Shown: piece by piece, positions 36,078-42,857 of the stretch | Numbering within the stretch: the first letter of the stretch is position 1 | How the letters are laid out: the number at the start of each line of letters is the position of its first letter | Assembly: GCA_964457755.1 (NCBI GenBank) | Contig: CAYWGC010000031.1 | Location: 1-42,857 of the forward strand | Length of the DNA: 42,857 nucleotides | Reading direction: 5' to 3' | Source: Tharpella sp964457755 | GTDB lineage: Bacteria > Desulfobacterota > Anaeroferrophillalia > Anaeroferrophillales > Tharpellaceae | Notes under the pieces: model-generated | Database searches by the model: none | What the model saw: only the letters and a program-made list of their open reading frames with translations | Told to the model about the DNA's origin: nothing | Translations under genes and position numbers: made by a program

Positions 36078-36312
36078 CAATCGACCCCATGCAAGCCGAA
36101 GATGTGGTGCCAAAACGAGAAGCGGTACTCCTTGTCTCAACTGGGCCATGCCGAATGGCCGCTGCCGGATGCACGGCGGTAGATCGACGGGAGCCCCGAA
36201 AGGCAATCAGAATGCCTTAAAACATGGACGTAGGAGTCAAGCATTCACTGAAGAGCGAAAACAGATGATGGAAACCTTAAGAGAATATCAGAATCTTACG
36301 AAGAGCGTTTGA
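36061..36312 (+). CDS. Small zinc-binding-like HGG-motif protein
   Basis: 83 residues. RRCGAKTRSGTPCLNWAMPN and GRCRMHGGRSTGAPKGNQNA place Cys15, Cys25, Cys35 and His38 as a likely zinc knuckle, followed by the HGG...STGAPKGNxNALKHG motif common in phage and island proteins. The C-terminal ~25 residues are a charged helix. ATG follows a GAGGGGGTGGTGGGG stretch and overlaps the previous gene by 17 nt, so the two are coupled. Nucleic-acid binding is plausible but unproven. Confidence 0.75.
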   Translation: MPIKSDNRPHASRRCGAKTRSGTPCLNWAMPNGRCRMHGGRSTGAPKGNQNALKHGRRSQAFTEERKQMMETLREYQNLTKSV

Positions 36313-36320
36313 CATTTGTA

Positions 36321-36407
36321 ATGCTTTCCAGCTATGTTTCCGATTCCCCTGCAGCCCTGACCATTTTCTGGAATGGCAAAACAATTACTTTGAGTCAGAA
36401 ACTATGA
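36321..36407 (+). CDS. Candidate 28-residue small protein
   Basis: ATG 36321 begins 8 nt after the HGG-motif gene and encodes MLSSYVSDSPAALTIFWNGK plus 8 residues. Its TGA overlaps the ATG of the next small frame (ATGA), the same coupling seen in real operons. No clear ribosome site. Supported only by spacing and the overlap. Confidence 0.3.
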   Translation: MLSSYVSDSPAALTIFWNGKTITLSQKL

Positions 36408-36547
36408 GTGAAGATTTTTTCCTTATCAATGGCTCCCTTGGCGATAAAGAACAAAACAACAACGACAATAACAACGGTCCTGTAGGATGCGGAGTTATTA
36501 TCGCCCTTATTCTGGTTTTGTTCTTATTGGCAAGATGTCTAATTTGA
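36404..36547 (+). CDS. Candidate 47-residue single-pass membrane protein
   Basis: An N-terminal acidic, Asn-rich stretch (MSEDFFLINGSLGDKEQNNN, NDNNNGPV) is followed by a single hydrophobic helix GCGVIIALILVLFLLARCLI at the C-terminus. The clean polar-to-hydrophobic split is unlike random sequence. The start overlaps the previous small frame (ATGA). It converges on brxL, whose stop is 35 nt away. It could be a small toxin, holin-like or membrane anchor peptide; no assignment is made. Confidence 0.45.
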   Translation: MSEDFFLINGSLGDKEQNNNDNNNGPVGCGVIIALILVLFLLARCLI

Positions 36548-36582
36548 TCTTTCCCAAGATAGGGATTGCGTCTCTGCCATCA

Positions 36583-38631
36583 CTACTCAACTATAGCTTT
36601 TATCAATGCATCTCGGGCATCGGCGTAAAATTGAATATCGATCTTGGTCGCCATATCATCGGAAAGATCAATCAACTGGCGCCGGCAGGAGACCGGCATC
36701 AGGAGAGCCACCGCCCCCTTTTCAACAGCGATTTCGGCGAGGATAACCGGATTGTACACGGGCTCAAGCGACCCTCCTAGATTAAGCTCACCCACGACAA
36801 TCAGGCCGCCCTTAACACTTTTCTTAAGTAGAGCCGTACACATGGCAACCAGGCCGGCCACCCCGATTTTCCCACCCGAGCGGGCCGTATCAAAGGCCCT
36901 AAACTGGGCCGAAAATTGATGCTGACGCGGCTCGCGGTCGCCGACCAGTTGCAGGGCCCGGGCATAAAGGTTTTGCAAAGCGCAGCCCATACTCTCGCGA
37001 AAAGCGGGAGGCACGGGTTTATTGAGAATCTCAAGACCAGAACCCGGCCCTTCATTAACCTCAATCCGATAAAGACCAGGATGCTCCGGTTCGGCTCCCG
37101 GACTAATCGTCCAGATCTGACCCGGCTCCAGAGGATCGCTGCCAATACTGTTATCGCTCTGCAGTTCGGGGGTAGAGACAAATTTTTCAACGCCTTCAAG
37201 CCCCATGACATAGCTGAAATGGGTATTGCGGAACTCGGCCGCACCAATCCTTTTCTGCTGCTCCTTAACACGACGCCGGGCCTCTAAAGCGATACGAACG
37301 GCCCACTCCAGATCTTCGTCGGGGATCTCCTGCTCGCTGTCTGGGTAGAGTAGTTTAAGCAGGCCGCTAACTGTTTTATTGACGGCATTGGTATCCCGCC
37401 CAGATAGCGACCCACCAAAAAACACCCGGTTCTGGAGAGCGCCGATCCGACTCTGGTTACGAAGCTGAGTCCAGCACTCGGAGAGGAAATCACTGACCAA
37501 GCCAAAGTGATCGGTCAGCAGCTCTTTACTGACCTTGGGAACATCCCAACCCGGCAGGTAGGCATGCAGACGATCCATAAAGGCCGTATCGTCGCGCATC
37601 TCCAGCGGCAGAGGGCCAAAAAGATGACCGATACGCTGCTGATGTTCAACATCAACCTCAAAATTTCCCACCAGCACGATACTGCCGTCAGCCCGAATGC
37701 TCTCCTTGCCCCGACTGAACTCACCGGACTCCATATAGCCCTTCATGATATTGACGCCATCCTTCTGGTCAAAGGAAATCCCGGAAATCTCATCGAAGCA
37801 AACCACGTCATACTGACAAACCAGGCCACGCTGGCCGTTAGCATTATTGACAAACATCCGGGCGACCGTGGCTTTACCACCGGAAATCAGATGGGCGTAA
37901 GGTGAAACCTGCTGAAAGAGATGGCTTTTGCCGGTCCCCCGCGGCCCCAGTTCGACCATATTATAGTTTCGTTCGACAAAAGGCACCATGCGCAGGAGAA
38001 AGGCATCCTGTTGCCGCTTATTTAACGTCAGGGGTTCAATCCCGATAGAGCGCAGGAGAAAAGTCTTCCAATCTTCACTCGAAAAGTTTTTGCGGGCATC
38101 GGCCAGAATCTCCAGGATATCTCTTTTAGAGAGCTGAATCTCCCTTAATGCGGCGACTGCGAAAGGCCGACCACTACGTTCCTGGGCAATAAGCGGATCG
38201 TAGCTGATCGTGATCTCGGCATAAAAACCACCGGTCAACATGCGTTCGTGATGTCGCACCAGTTCATCTTCAATCCGGGCATCGTTTATCCTTAAGCTGG
38301 GGATCGTCGCCAGATAGCAATCGGAGCGGGCATCAAGCCGGCCTGTAATCAGATCGATAATCTTAACATCACCCGTTTCCCGGGCCCGGGATTTAAAAAG
38401 CTCCTCTTCTCCAGCTTTAACGGTGCGATCCTTAAGCTGGCGTTGAACTATCTCCAGACCCTCTTCGATCTCCTGCGGGTCGATACTGGCACAATAGCGT
38501 CCAAGAAGAAATTCGACAACATAAGTTGGCACCGGAAACTGCCGGCTAAAGGTGCGTACCAGATCCTTACGCACCAGGTAACCTTCAAAAGCCGTCGCTG
38601 CCATTTGATCTATGTGATCAAGATCCATCAT
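36583..38631 (-). CDS. brxL: BREX system Lon-related AAA+ protein BrxL
   Basis: 682 residues. An N-terminal region (1-~200) precedes an AAA+ core with Walker A GPRGTGKS (229-236) and Walker B VVCFDEIS (Asp280-Glu281). A Lon-protease-like C-terminal domain (~590-682; GLVAMCTALLKKSVKGG, GELNLGGSLEPVYNP) follows. The stretch matching the Lon PSAG Ser site reads GVAG, and no Lys sits in the expected place, so proteolysis is unlikely. This agrees with BrxL acting as a DNA-binding AAA+ ring. In BREX it contributes to phage restriction. The start overlaps the pglZ stop by 4 nt. Last gene of the operon. Confidence 0.92.
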   Translation of the reverse strand: MMDLDHIDQMAATAFEGYLVRKDLVRTFSRQFPVPTYVVEFLLGRYCASIDPQEIEEGLEIVQRQLKDRTVKAGEEELFKSRARETGDVKIIDLITGRLDARSDCYLATIPSLRINDARIEDELVRHHERMLTGGFYAEITISYDPLIAQERSGRPFAVAALREIQLSKRDILEILADARKNFSSEDWKTFLLRSIGIEPLTLNKRQQDAFLLRMVPFVERNYNMVELGPRGTGKSHLFQQVSPYAHLISGGKATVARMFVNNANGQRGLVCQYDVVCFDEISGISFDQKDGVNIMKGYMESGEFSRGKESIRADGSIVLVGNFEVDVEHQQRIGHLFGPLPLEMRDDTAFMDRLHAYLPGWDVPKVSKELLTDHFGLVSDFLSECWTQLRNQSRIGALQNRVFFGGSLSGRDTNAVNKTVSGLLKLLYPDSEQEIPDEDLEWAVRIALEARRRVKEQQKRIGAAEFRNTHFSYVMGLEGVEKFVSTPELQSDNSIGSDPLEPGQIWTISPGAEPEHPGLYRIEVNEGPGSGLEILNKPVPPAFRESMGCALQNLYARALQLVGDREPRQHQFSAQFRAFDTARSGGKIGVAGLVAMCTALLKKSVKGGLIVVGELNLGGSLEPVYNPVILAEIAVEKGAVALLMPVSCRRQLIDLSDDMATKIDIQFYADARDALIKAIVE

Positions 38632-40955
38632 CTCTCTTCTCCACCAATAATCGTTGCAAGTTGGGTAATCACCATATCATCTTCGCCCAGTATTATCAGA
38701 CTTGCGGTTTCTCCGATAAAATCTTCATTTTCGACGACAACCGAAGCCTTACCGTCATCAAATTCATTAATATTACTGACCAAAGAACTCGCCGCATCAG
38801 CAGTCTGACGCCTAAGGTCAAGCCGCAAACAAAGATCAGTCCGATCAATCGTCACTCGGCAGCGCAGACCGTGCCACTTGACCAGCGTAATCGTTACCAG
38901 TGTTTTAGCCTTGGACAAAGACTCGCTGACAGTCAACTGCAGGGTCAGACACTCCTGCAGGCTCAAGCCCCCATGCGCATACTCCTGACCAGCTTTATAG
39001 CAGCTGATGCCAGCGGCCAGAGCAACCAACTGCTCCGGATTCCAGAACCAGGGATAAAGCCGCTCATCGGTCTGGGCCCCATCTTTAAGCGAGGCGCAGC
39101 GGCCCCACTTGTTTTCCGCCAAACAGGCCGCAAGGCTAGTCTTCGGGAGCCCCCCGGGCAAGAGCAGCCAGCCGTGATCGGTAACCACCTGCACATGCTG
39201 CCAACCGGCCTTAAGCAGGGCCATAATGCGGTCGTAAATATCACGCAAGAGATCATCAAGGTGGCGAGCCATCTTCCAGCCCTGGTGATGACCCTCATGA
39301 TCGATATCACCATATTCACTCCAGGCCTGTCCCTGACTGTCGCCACACTCACCTGGGCCTAGAATCTGCCAGCCATTTTCACTAATACTCTTTTTTAAGA
39401 GATAGGAGGTAATCGGCTCAAAAGCGTAGCCGGCGCCCACCTCGGCGACTTTACCGGAACCAAATAACGGGGCCACTGCCGGCTTCCCGGTAGCGGTAAG
39501 GCTCGGCAATGGCACCCAGTAGGGAGTGGTCTCAACCTGACAGCCACCGGCCTGCAAGCTTGCCGATAAACGCTGAGCCAGATCGAAACGCAGGCCGTCA
39601 ACAAAAAGGCGGCAGGTCCCCGCCTGACCAACGACCGGAGTTGCCTCCAGAATAGTTTTCCCGGGATAAGAGTCCTTAGCAACCAGCTCCTGAAGATAAC
39701 GCGCCGCATCCTCAGCCCAAGGCAGATAGACGGCCCGGATAGCCTTCTCTACAGCCGCAAAGTCATTCGTTTTATCAACCAAGGCTAACGTCTTAAGCAA
39801 GGCGTCATCTACCCGCCAGCCACAATCGCTATAAGCCTTGACCATATCTTCCAGAGAACCAGCGGCTAAAGTTTTTCCGGAAACCTCAGCTAACTCGGCC
39901 AGGGACTTTAGAACCCGAGCCAGAGGAGCCTCACCGAGCTCGGCCCAGACCAGATCGCGGCGTTGACCATGTTGTTTCTCAAGATCAATTATCTTTACCC
40001 GGGCGGCCGCCGAGGTCAGGCTTTCCAGGGTTGTCAGTTCCTGACGGAGAGTGGCTTCCTGCTCGTCGTTCCACTGCGGCCAGCCGGCAAAGGCACCATC
40101 ATTCAAACGCCAGAGCAGGCTTTGATTAGGCGGTTGACAACGGCGGATGAGCTCAGGAATCCCAGGATAGCGCTGCGGAGCCTCACAATAACGCTCCCAG
40201 ACTGCCAACCAAGAACCTTCATGTGTTGCCAGGCGAGCTGCCCCCTCGAGCAGCCCCTCATCTTGCGGATTATAACCCAACTGTGATTTGCAGAGTTCGA
40301 CAAAAGCCCGCCACTGATTATCATCGCAGGCCTCTTTAAAGGCCTCACCCCGATCAAGCCACTTAAGAAGATCGCGCACCGGATCCCCACTGGTCAGCAG
40401 GGTATTAAAATAATCCCGATCAAGTCGTTTACCTTGAAGAGATGAAATCTTTTCATCAAGCAACCGACCCAGAGCCGGCGACATGGCGGCTTTAGTCTCG
40501 TTATCGGCGGCAACATCAAGTCCCAAGCCGCCCTGATTGCTTTTCAGATAGGCTAGGAGGGTCCAGTCTTTGCCATTGATCTGCGACCAGATCGTCCCCC
40601 GATACTGGAGTTCGGCCAGAGGCTTTAAGTGATCCGGGCAGCTTTCAACCGCGCGCAGATCCTGACGACTAACTCCGGGCAAATAGAGTATCGGCGGCCG
40701 GTTCCCGGGCAAAGAGATATTTTCGATCTTATCCGCAAGCACACAACGCAGCCATATCGCCGGGCCGCTACGCTTTTCCGGTTTGTAGTCCCCCAACAAC
40801 AGCAACTCCGGCAGTTCGGCCTGAAGCATCGGCATAACCGCCTCCCATTGGCGGTCACGATCGGGCCACAGAATGCAGGCCGGGGCCACCTGGATTTCCG
40901 GATTGAAGACAGCGGTATCACGAACGGCTTTGAGGAGGTGTTCAATAACTCTCAT
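38628..40955 (-). CDS. pglZ: BREX phosphatase-domain protein PglZ (type B)
   Basis: 775 residues. An N-terminal helical region (~1-440) precedes an alkaline-phosphatase-superfamily PglZ domain. The metal-ligand blocks are LFVDGLRFDLAQRL (Asp453), LPSLTATGK (Thr487/489), VVTDHGW (Asp593-His594) and EYAHGGLSLQE (His661). PglZ is the one component found in all BREX and Pgl systems. The general look and the direct coupling to BrxL fit the type B form. AGGGAAGC precedes the ATG by 7 nt. About 60% G+C in the stretch I counted, much higher than the two genes just upstream of it. Confidence 0.92.
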   Translation of the reverse strand: MRVIEHLLKAVRDTAVFNPEIQVAPACILWPDRDRQWEAVMPMLQAELPELLLLGDYKPEKRSGPAIWLRCVLADKIENISLPGNRPPILYLPGVSRQDLRAVESCPDHLKPLAELQYRGTIWSQINGKDWTLLAYLKSNQGGLGLDVAADNETKAAMSPALGRLLDEKISSLQGKRLDRDYFNTLLTSGDPVRDLLKWLDRGEAFKEACDDNQWRAFVELCKSQLGYNPQDEGLLEGAARLATHEGSWLAVWERYCEAPQRYPGIPELIRRCQPPNQSLLWRLNDGAFAGWPQWNDEQEATLRQELTTLESLTSAAARVKIIDLEKQHGQRRDLVWAELGEAPLARVLKSLAELAEVSGKTLAAGSLEDMVKAYSDCGWRVDDALLKTLALVDKTNDFAAVEKAIRAVYLPWAEDAARYLQELVAKDSYPGKTILEATPVVGQAGTCRLFVDGLRFDLAQRLSASLQAGGCQVETTPYWVPLPSLTATGKPAVAPLFGSGKVAEVGAGYAFEPITSYLLKKSISENGWQILGPGECGDSQGQAWSEYGDIDHEGHHQGWKMARHLDDLLRDIYDRIMALLKAGWQHVQVVTDHGWLLLPGGLPKTSLAACLAENKWGRCASLKDGAQTDERLYPWFWNPEQLVALAAGISCYKAGQEYAHGGLSLQECLTLQLTVSESLSKAKTLVTITLVKWHGLRCRVTIDRTDLCLRLDLRRQTADAASSLVSNINEFDDGKASVVVENEDFIGETASLIILGEDDMVITQLATIIGGEER

Positions 40956-40969
40956 GCGTGCTTCCCTAT

Positions 40970-41638
40970 TTATGCTTGCAAGGCCTCAATAGAATTGAGC
41001 CAGGCATCAAATCTATGACACTCGCGTCTTATGGCATCTAAACCAATTTCTATCGCGGCGAGCGATCCATGAAGTGGTTTATCATAAGCTGGATATAGCC
41101 TTTTAATCCGTTTGCTTGGTGCGGTAACCGGACTATCGTTTATCTCCTCAGGCGTGTCAAAAGCATCACGAACCATTTGCAGTGATTTTTCCAGACCAGA
41201 TTTATTGATTCCTAGAGCCATTTTCCCTGGATCACTGAATAAAAGCCCTTCAAATTCATACATCTGAACGTAAGGAATGAAACGTCTAAGCGGATCATTT
41301 CCAAGTTTTTCCTTTAATTGCTCATTGAGTACTGACAATAGGATATTAGCTTTATCGGCAACACTATTTTCGGCTTTGGCTTCCTGCTTTCCAGGGAAAT
41401 CTTCAGGCAAACCATAAAAATCAAAAAATGTTGTACAATATGCGGTTTTATCGCCGAGTAGCAGTGCCCTAACATCGGTCAATAAACGAGCAAATTTAAA
41501 ATTTCCACCTTTGTGACCAGGTTTGCCGATCAATGTGGGGATGAGAAAAATATCCTTCGAGAAAAATGCCTCGGCCAACACTTCGTTAACAAACATTTCT
41601 TCAGTCTGGCCTTCACAAATCACATAAATACGAATCAT
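40970..41638 (-). CDS. DUF4276 protein, TOPRIM-like
   Basis: 222 residues. It opens MIRIYVICEGQTEEMFVNEV, where Glu9-Gly10 and the acidic pair 13-14 resemble the TOPRIM EGxxD/E motif. TTFFDFYGLP (Asp73) and YEFEGLLFSDP fit the later acidic positions of TOPRIM nucleases. ATG 41638 overlaps the ATPase stop by 4 nt and has GGAGGGAGG upstream; a longer reading is rejected. Separate AAA ATPase plus TOPRIM-type partner is the layout of split OLD systems and of PARIS (AriA/AriB, there DUF4435). Probable nuclease or effector; inference. Confidence 0.8.
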   Translation of the reverse strand: MIRIYVICEGQTEEMFVNEVLAEAFFSKDIFLIPTLIGKPGHKGGNFKFARLLTDVRALLLGDKTAYCTTFFDFYGLPEDFPGKQEAKAENSVADKANILLSVLNEQLKEKLGNDPLRRFIPYVQMYEFEGLLFSDPGKMALGINKSGLEKSLQMVRDAFDTPEEINDSPVTAPSKRIKRLYPAYDKPLHGSLAAIEIGLDAIRRECHRFDAWLNSIEALQA

Positions 41639-42747
41639 TTGCGAGGCCTCCCTCCGAAGATATTCTTCTCCCACAGCTCACCAACCGTGTACTCTTCCAA
41701 CCAAGCTTTAAACTCGTTCTCTTCGTATCGCTTGAAGATAGTCTCGTCTTTCTCGCGCTCTACGATAATCAGATCATCAATTGAAAATTCGTTAACAAGG
41801 GGTACTGACTGGGTAGAAACAATAACCTGCATCCGTTTTGATGCCGACCTTAAAAGTGACCCCAATAGCGTAATAGCATATGGATGTAACCCCAACTCCG
41901 GCTCATCAATAATAATTGTCGATGGAGGGGTCGGTTGTAATAATGCTGCCACCAAACAGATAAATCGAATTGAGCCGTCTGACAACTGGCTGGGCCAGAA
42001 AGGATAGTCACTGTCACGCTGTCTCCATAACAATCGAATTTGCTCCTCGTCTGTGGGAAGGGTTTGCGGCTTCAAAACAAAATCATCAAAAAAAGGAATC
42101 GCCAGTTGTACAGTTTTTCTAATTCTCTGATAAGTTTCTGAATGAGATTGCTTTAACTTGTATAAGAATGCCGCCAGATTTGCGCCATCGGTACGAAGGT
42201 ATTCATTATCCTGCAACGAAACAAGTCGTTTTACTCCTGCGGTCTCACTGGTATCGTGAAAATGAAACACCTTCCAATTGCTAATCGAGCTATAACAATA
42301 ATCTTCGACAGTACCGGAAGCGCCCGCTGTAAATCTTTCTTTCAGTTTGGCTTCTCTATGACCAGAGCCCAGATCGTACCAGGATTTCCCATAATAGGGA
42401 CCATTAAAGAATAGCTTCTCTTCAGCAAAAGAAAACCCGCTTTCAACGGTCGGCTCAAGTTCAAATATATAACCATTAATGCCAAATTCAATAAATGATT
42501 CTATCTTTTTGGTTTCTTTAACCCCAAAGCTGACAATTCGATCGGCTGAACCTTGGTTACTCGTCCACTTTTGCAGACGACCTTCAACCATTTCACTTAA
42601 CATTTTAAAATAGGAGACGAAGTTGCTTTTACCGGCACCATTAGCTCCAATTAAAACATTTAAGTTTTCTAGATAAAATTTATCCAGATTCTTAATTGAC
42701 TTAAACCCCTTAATGGTCAATCTGTCGATATGATTTTTTTTACTCAT
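41635..42747 (-). CDS. AAA family ATPase (AAA_21/OLD-like, SMC-type head)
   Basis: 370 residues. Walker A is GANGAGKSN (34-42), a signature-like QLSDGSIRF (~255) follows, Walker B is TIIIDEPELGLHP (Asp281-Glu282), and the His-loop region is VSTQSVPLVNEF. No coiled coil is visible between the halves, so this is the compact AAA_21 form found in defence ATPases. Its start overlaps the upstream gene's stop (ATGA) and its stop overlaps the DUF4276 start. About 40% G+C against ~60% for the genes on either side of the pair. Likely a sensor for the DUF4276 partner. Confidence 0.85.
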   Translation of the reverse strand: MSKKNHIDRLTIKGFKSIKNLDKFYLENLNVLIGANGAGKSNFVSYFKMLSEMVEGRLQKWTSNQGSADRIVSFGVKETKKIESFIEFGINGYIFELEPTVESGFSFAEEKLFFNGPYYGKSWYDLGSGHREAKLKERFTAGASGTVEDYCYSSISNWKVFHFHDTSETAGVKRLVSLQDNEYLRTDGANLAAFLYKLKQSHSETYQRIRKTVQLAIPFFDDFVLKPQTLPTDEEQIRLLWRQRDSDYPFWPSQLSDGSIRFICLVAALLQPTPPSTIIIDEPELGLHPYAITLLGSLLRSASKRMQVIVSTQSVPLVNEFSIDDLIIVEREKDETIFKRYEENEFKAWLEEYTVGELWEKNIFGGRPRK

Positions 42748-42857
42748 AAAACATTCTCCCGTGCGGTGCGTTTTTCGGCCAGGGTCAGGTGGTGGTCGCT
42801 GATGCGGTCGCCTTCTTTGCCGCCGTAGGTGGATCCTAAATGATACCAGGGGGCGGA
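42744..42857 (-). CDS. C-terminal end of an unrecognised gene of the BREX operon (partial)
   Basis: The last 37 codons of a leftward gene enter from the right edge: SAPWYHLGSTYGGKEGDRIS, then DHHLTLAEKRTARENVL and TGA. The stop overlaps the ATPase start by 3-4 nt. G+C is about 61% in 107 nt counted, like pglZ. Position suggests a BREX component such as a methylase or large ATPase, but 37 residues do not identify it. Confidence 0.7.
   Translation of the reverse strand, partial: SAPWYHLGSTYGGKEGDRISDHHLTLAEKRTARENVL

Larger units (their letters stand above)
32200..42857. mobile_element. Integrated genomic island at tRNA-Leu with defence cargo (right end not seen)
   Basis: It starts after tRNA-Leu(CAA). 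It holds an integrase with its own small regulator, AlpA-like and winged-helix genes, small unknown genes, and then an antiphage operon (BREX PglZ/BrxL with an ATPase/DUF4276 pair). Base composition differs from the host run before it. The part to ~36.55 kb is clearly mobile-element-like. Whether the BREX operon belongs to the same insertion or is older neighbouring accessory DNA cannot be decided without the right boundary. Confidence 0.55.

Noticed and set aside
32200..42857. CRISPR array, retron or transposon ends in the island
   Set aside because: No regularly spaced repeats, no reverse transcriptase motif and no transposase or terminal inverted repeats were found on reading both strands.

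Overview
The window reads as chromosome of a Gram-negative bacterium, most likely of the former Deltaproteobacteria (Desulfobacterota type). This is inferred from gene content and order: xerC-hslV-hslU-argB, rluD-pgeF-yggT-yggU, FmdB zinc ribbons, many sensor kinases, a Cpx-like envelope stress system, and lipid II/peptidoglycan genes. The genus cannot be fixed by eye.

Layout. 1-4014: the 3' end of an rRNA operon (16S tail, tRNA-Ile, tRNA-Ala, 23S, 5S, terminator). 4018-9708: phnN, a radical SAM gene with rph, and a Spy/CpxP-like protein divergent from a CpxR/CpxA-like pair with a visible CpxR-type box between them. 9805-10506: terminator, PilZ protein, tRNA-Ala(CGC). 10539-20449: a leftward stretch with fapA-like gene, murJ-mltG, then galT-glgA-GAF histidine kinase-single receiver behind a clear promoter. 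20560-32045: housekeeping genes, including arsR-like/FmdB, a kinase lacking its ATPase domain, TPR-rluD-pgeF-yggT-yggU-fmdB, tonB-like, xerC-hslVU and argB-rlmL-like.

32113-42857: accessory DNA starting at tRNA-Leu(CAA). A tyrosine integrase sits next to the tRNA and is transcribed with a ribbon-helix-helix protein. Facing it across overlapping divergent promoters are an AlpA-like HTH gene and a winged-helix gene, followed by an iteron-like cluster and several unrecognised small genes. Converging on these is a leftward defence operon: an unknown gene cut by the window edge, an AAA ATPase, a DUF4276 TOPRIM-like protein, PglZ (type B) and BrxL. All junctions overlap by 4 nt or are 14 nt apart.

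The most interesting point is inside that operon. In the stretches I counted, pglZ and the cut gene are about 60% G+C, while the ATPase and DUF4276 pair between them is about 40%. This looks like a self-contained ATPase/TOPRIM-like (OLD- or PARIS-like) defence module slotted in-line into a BREX operon. The rest of the BREX set (BrxC, methylase and others) would lie beyond the right edge and is not seen.
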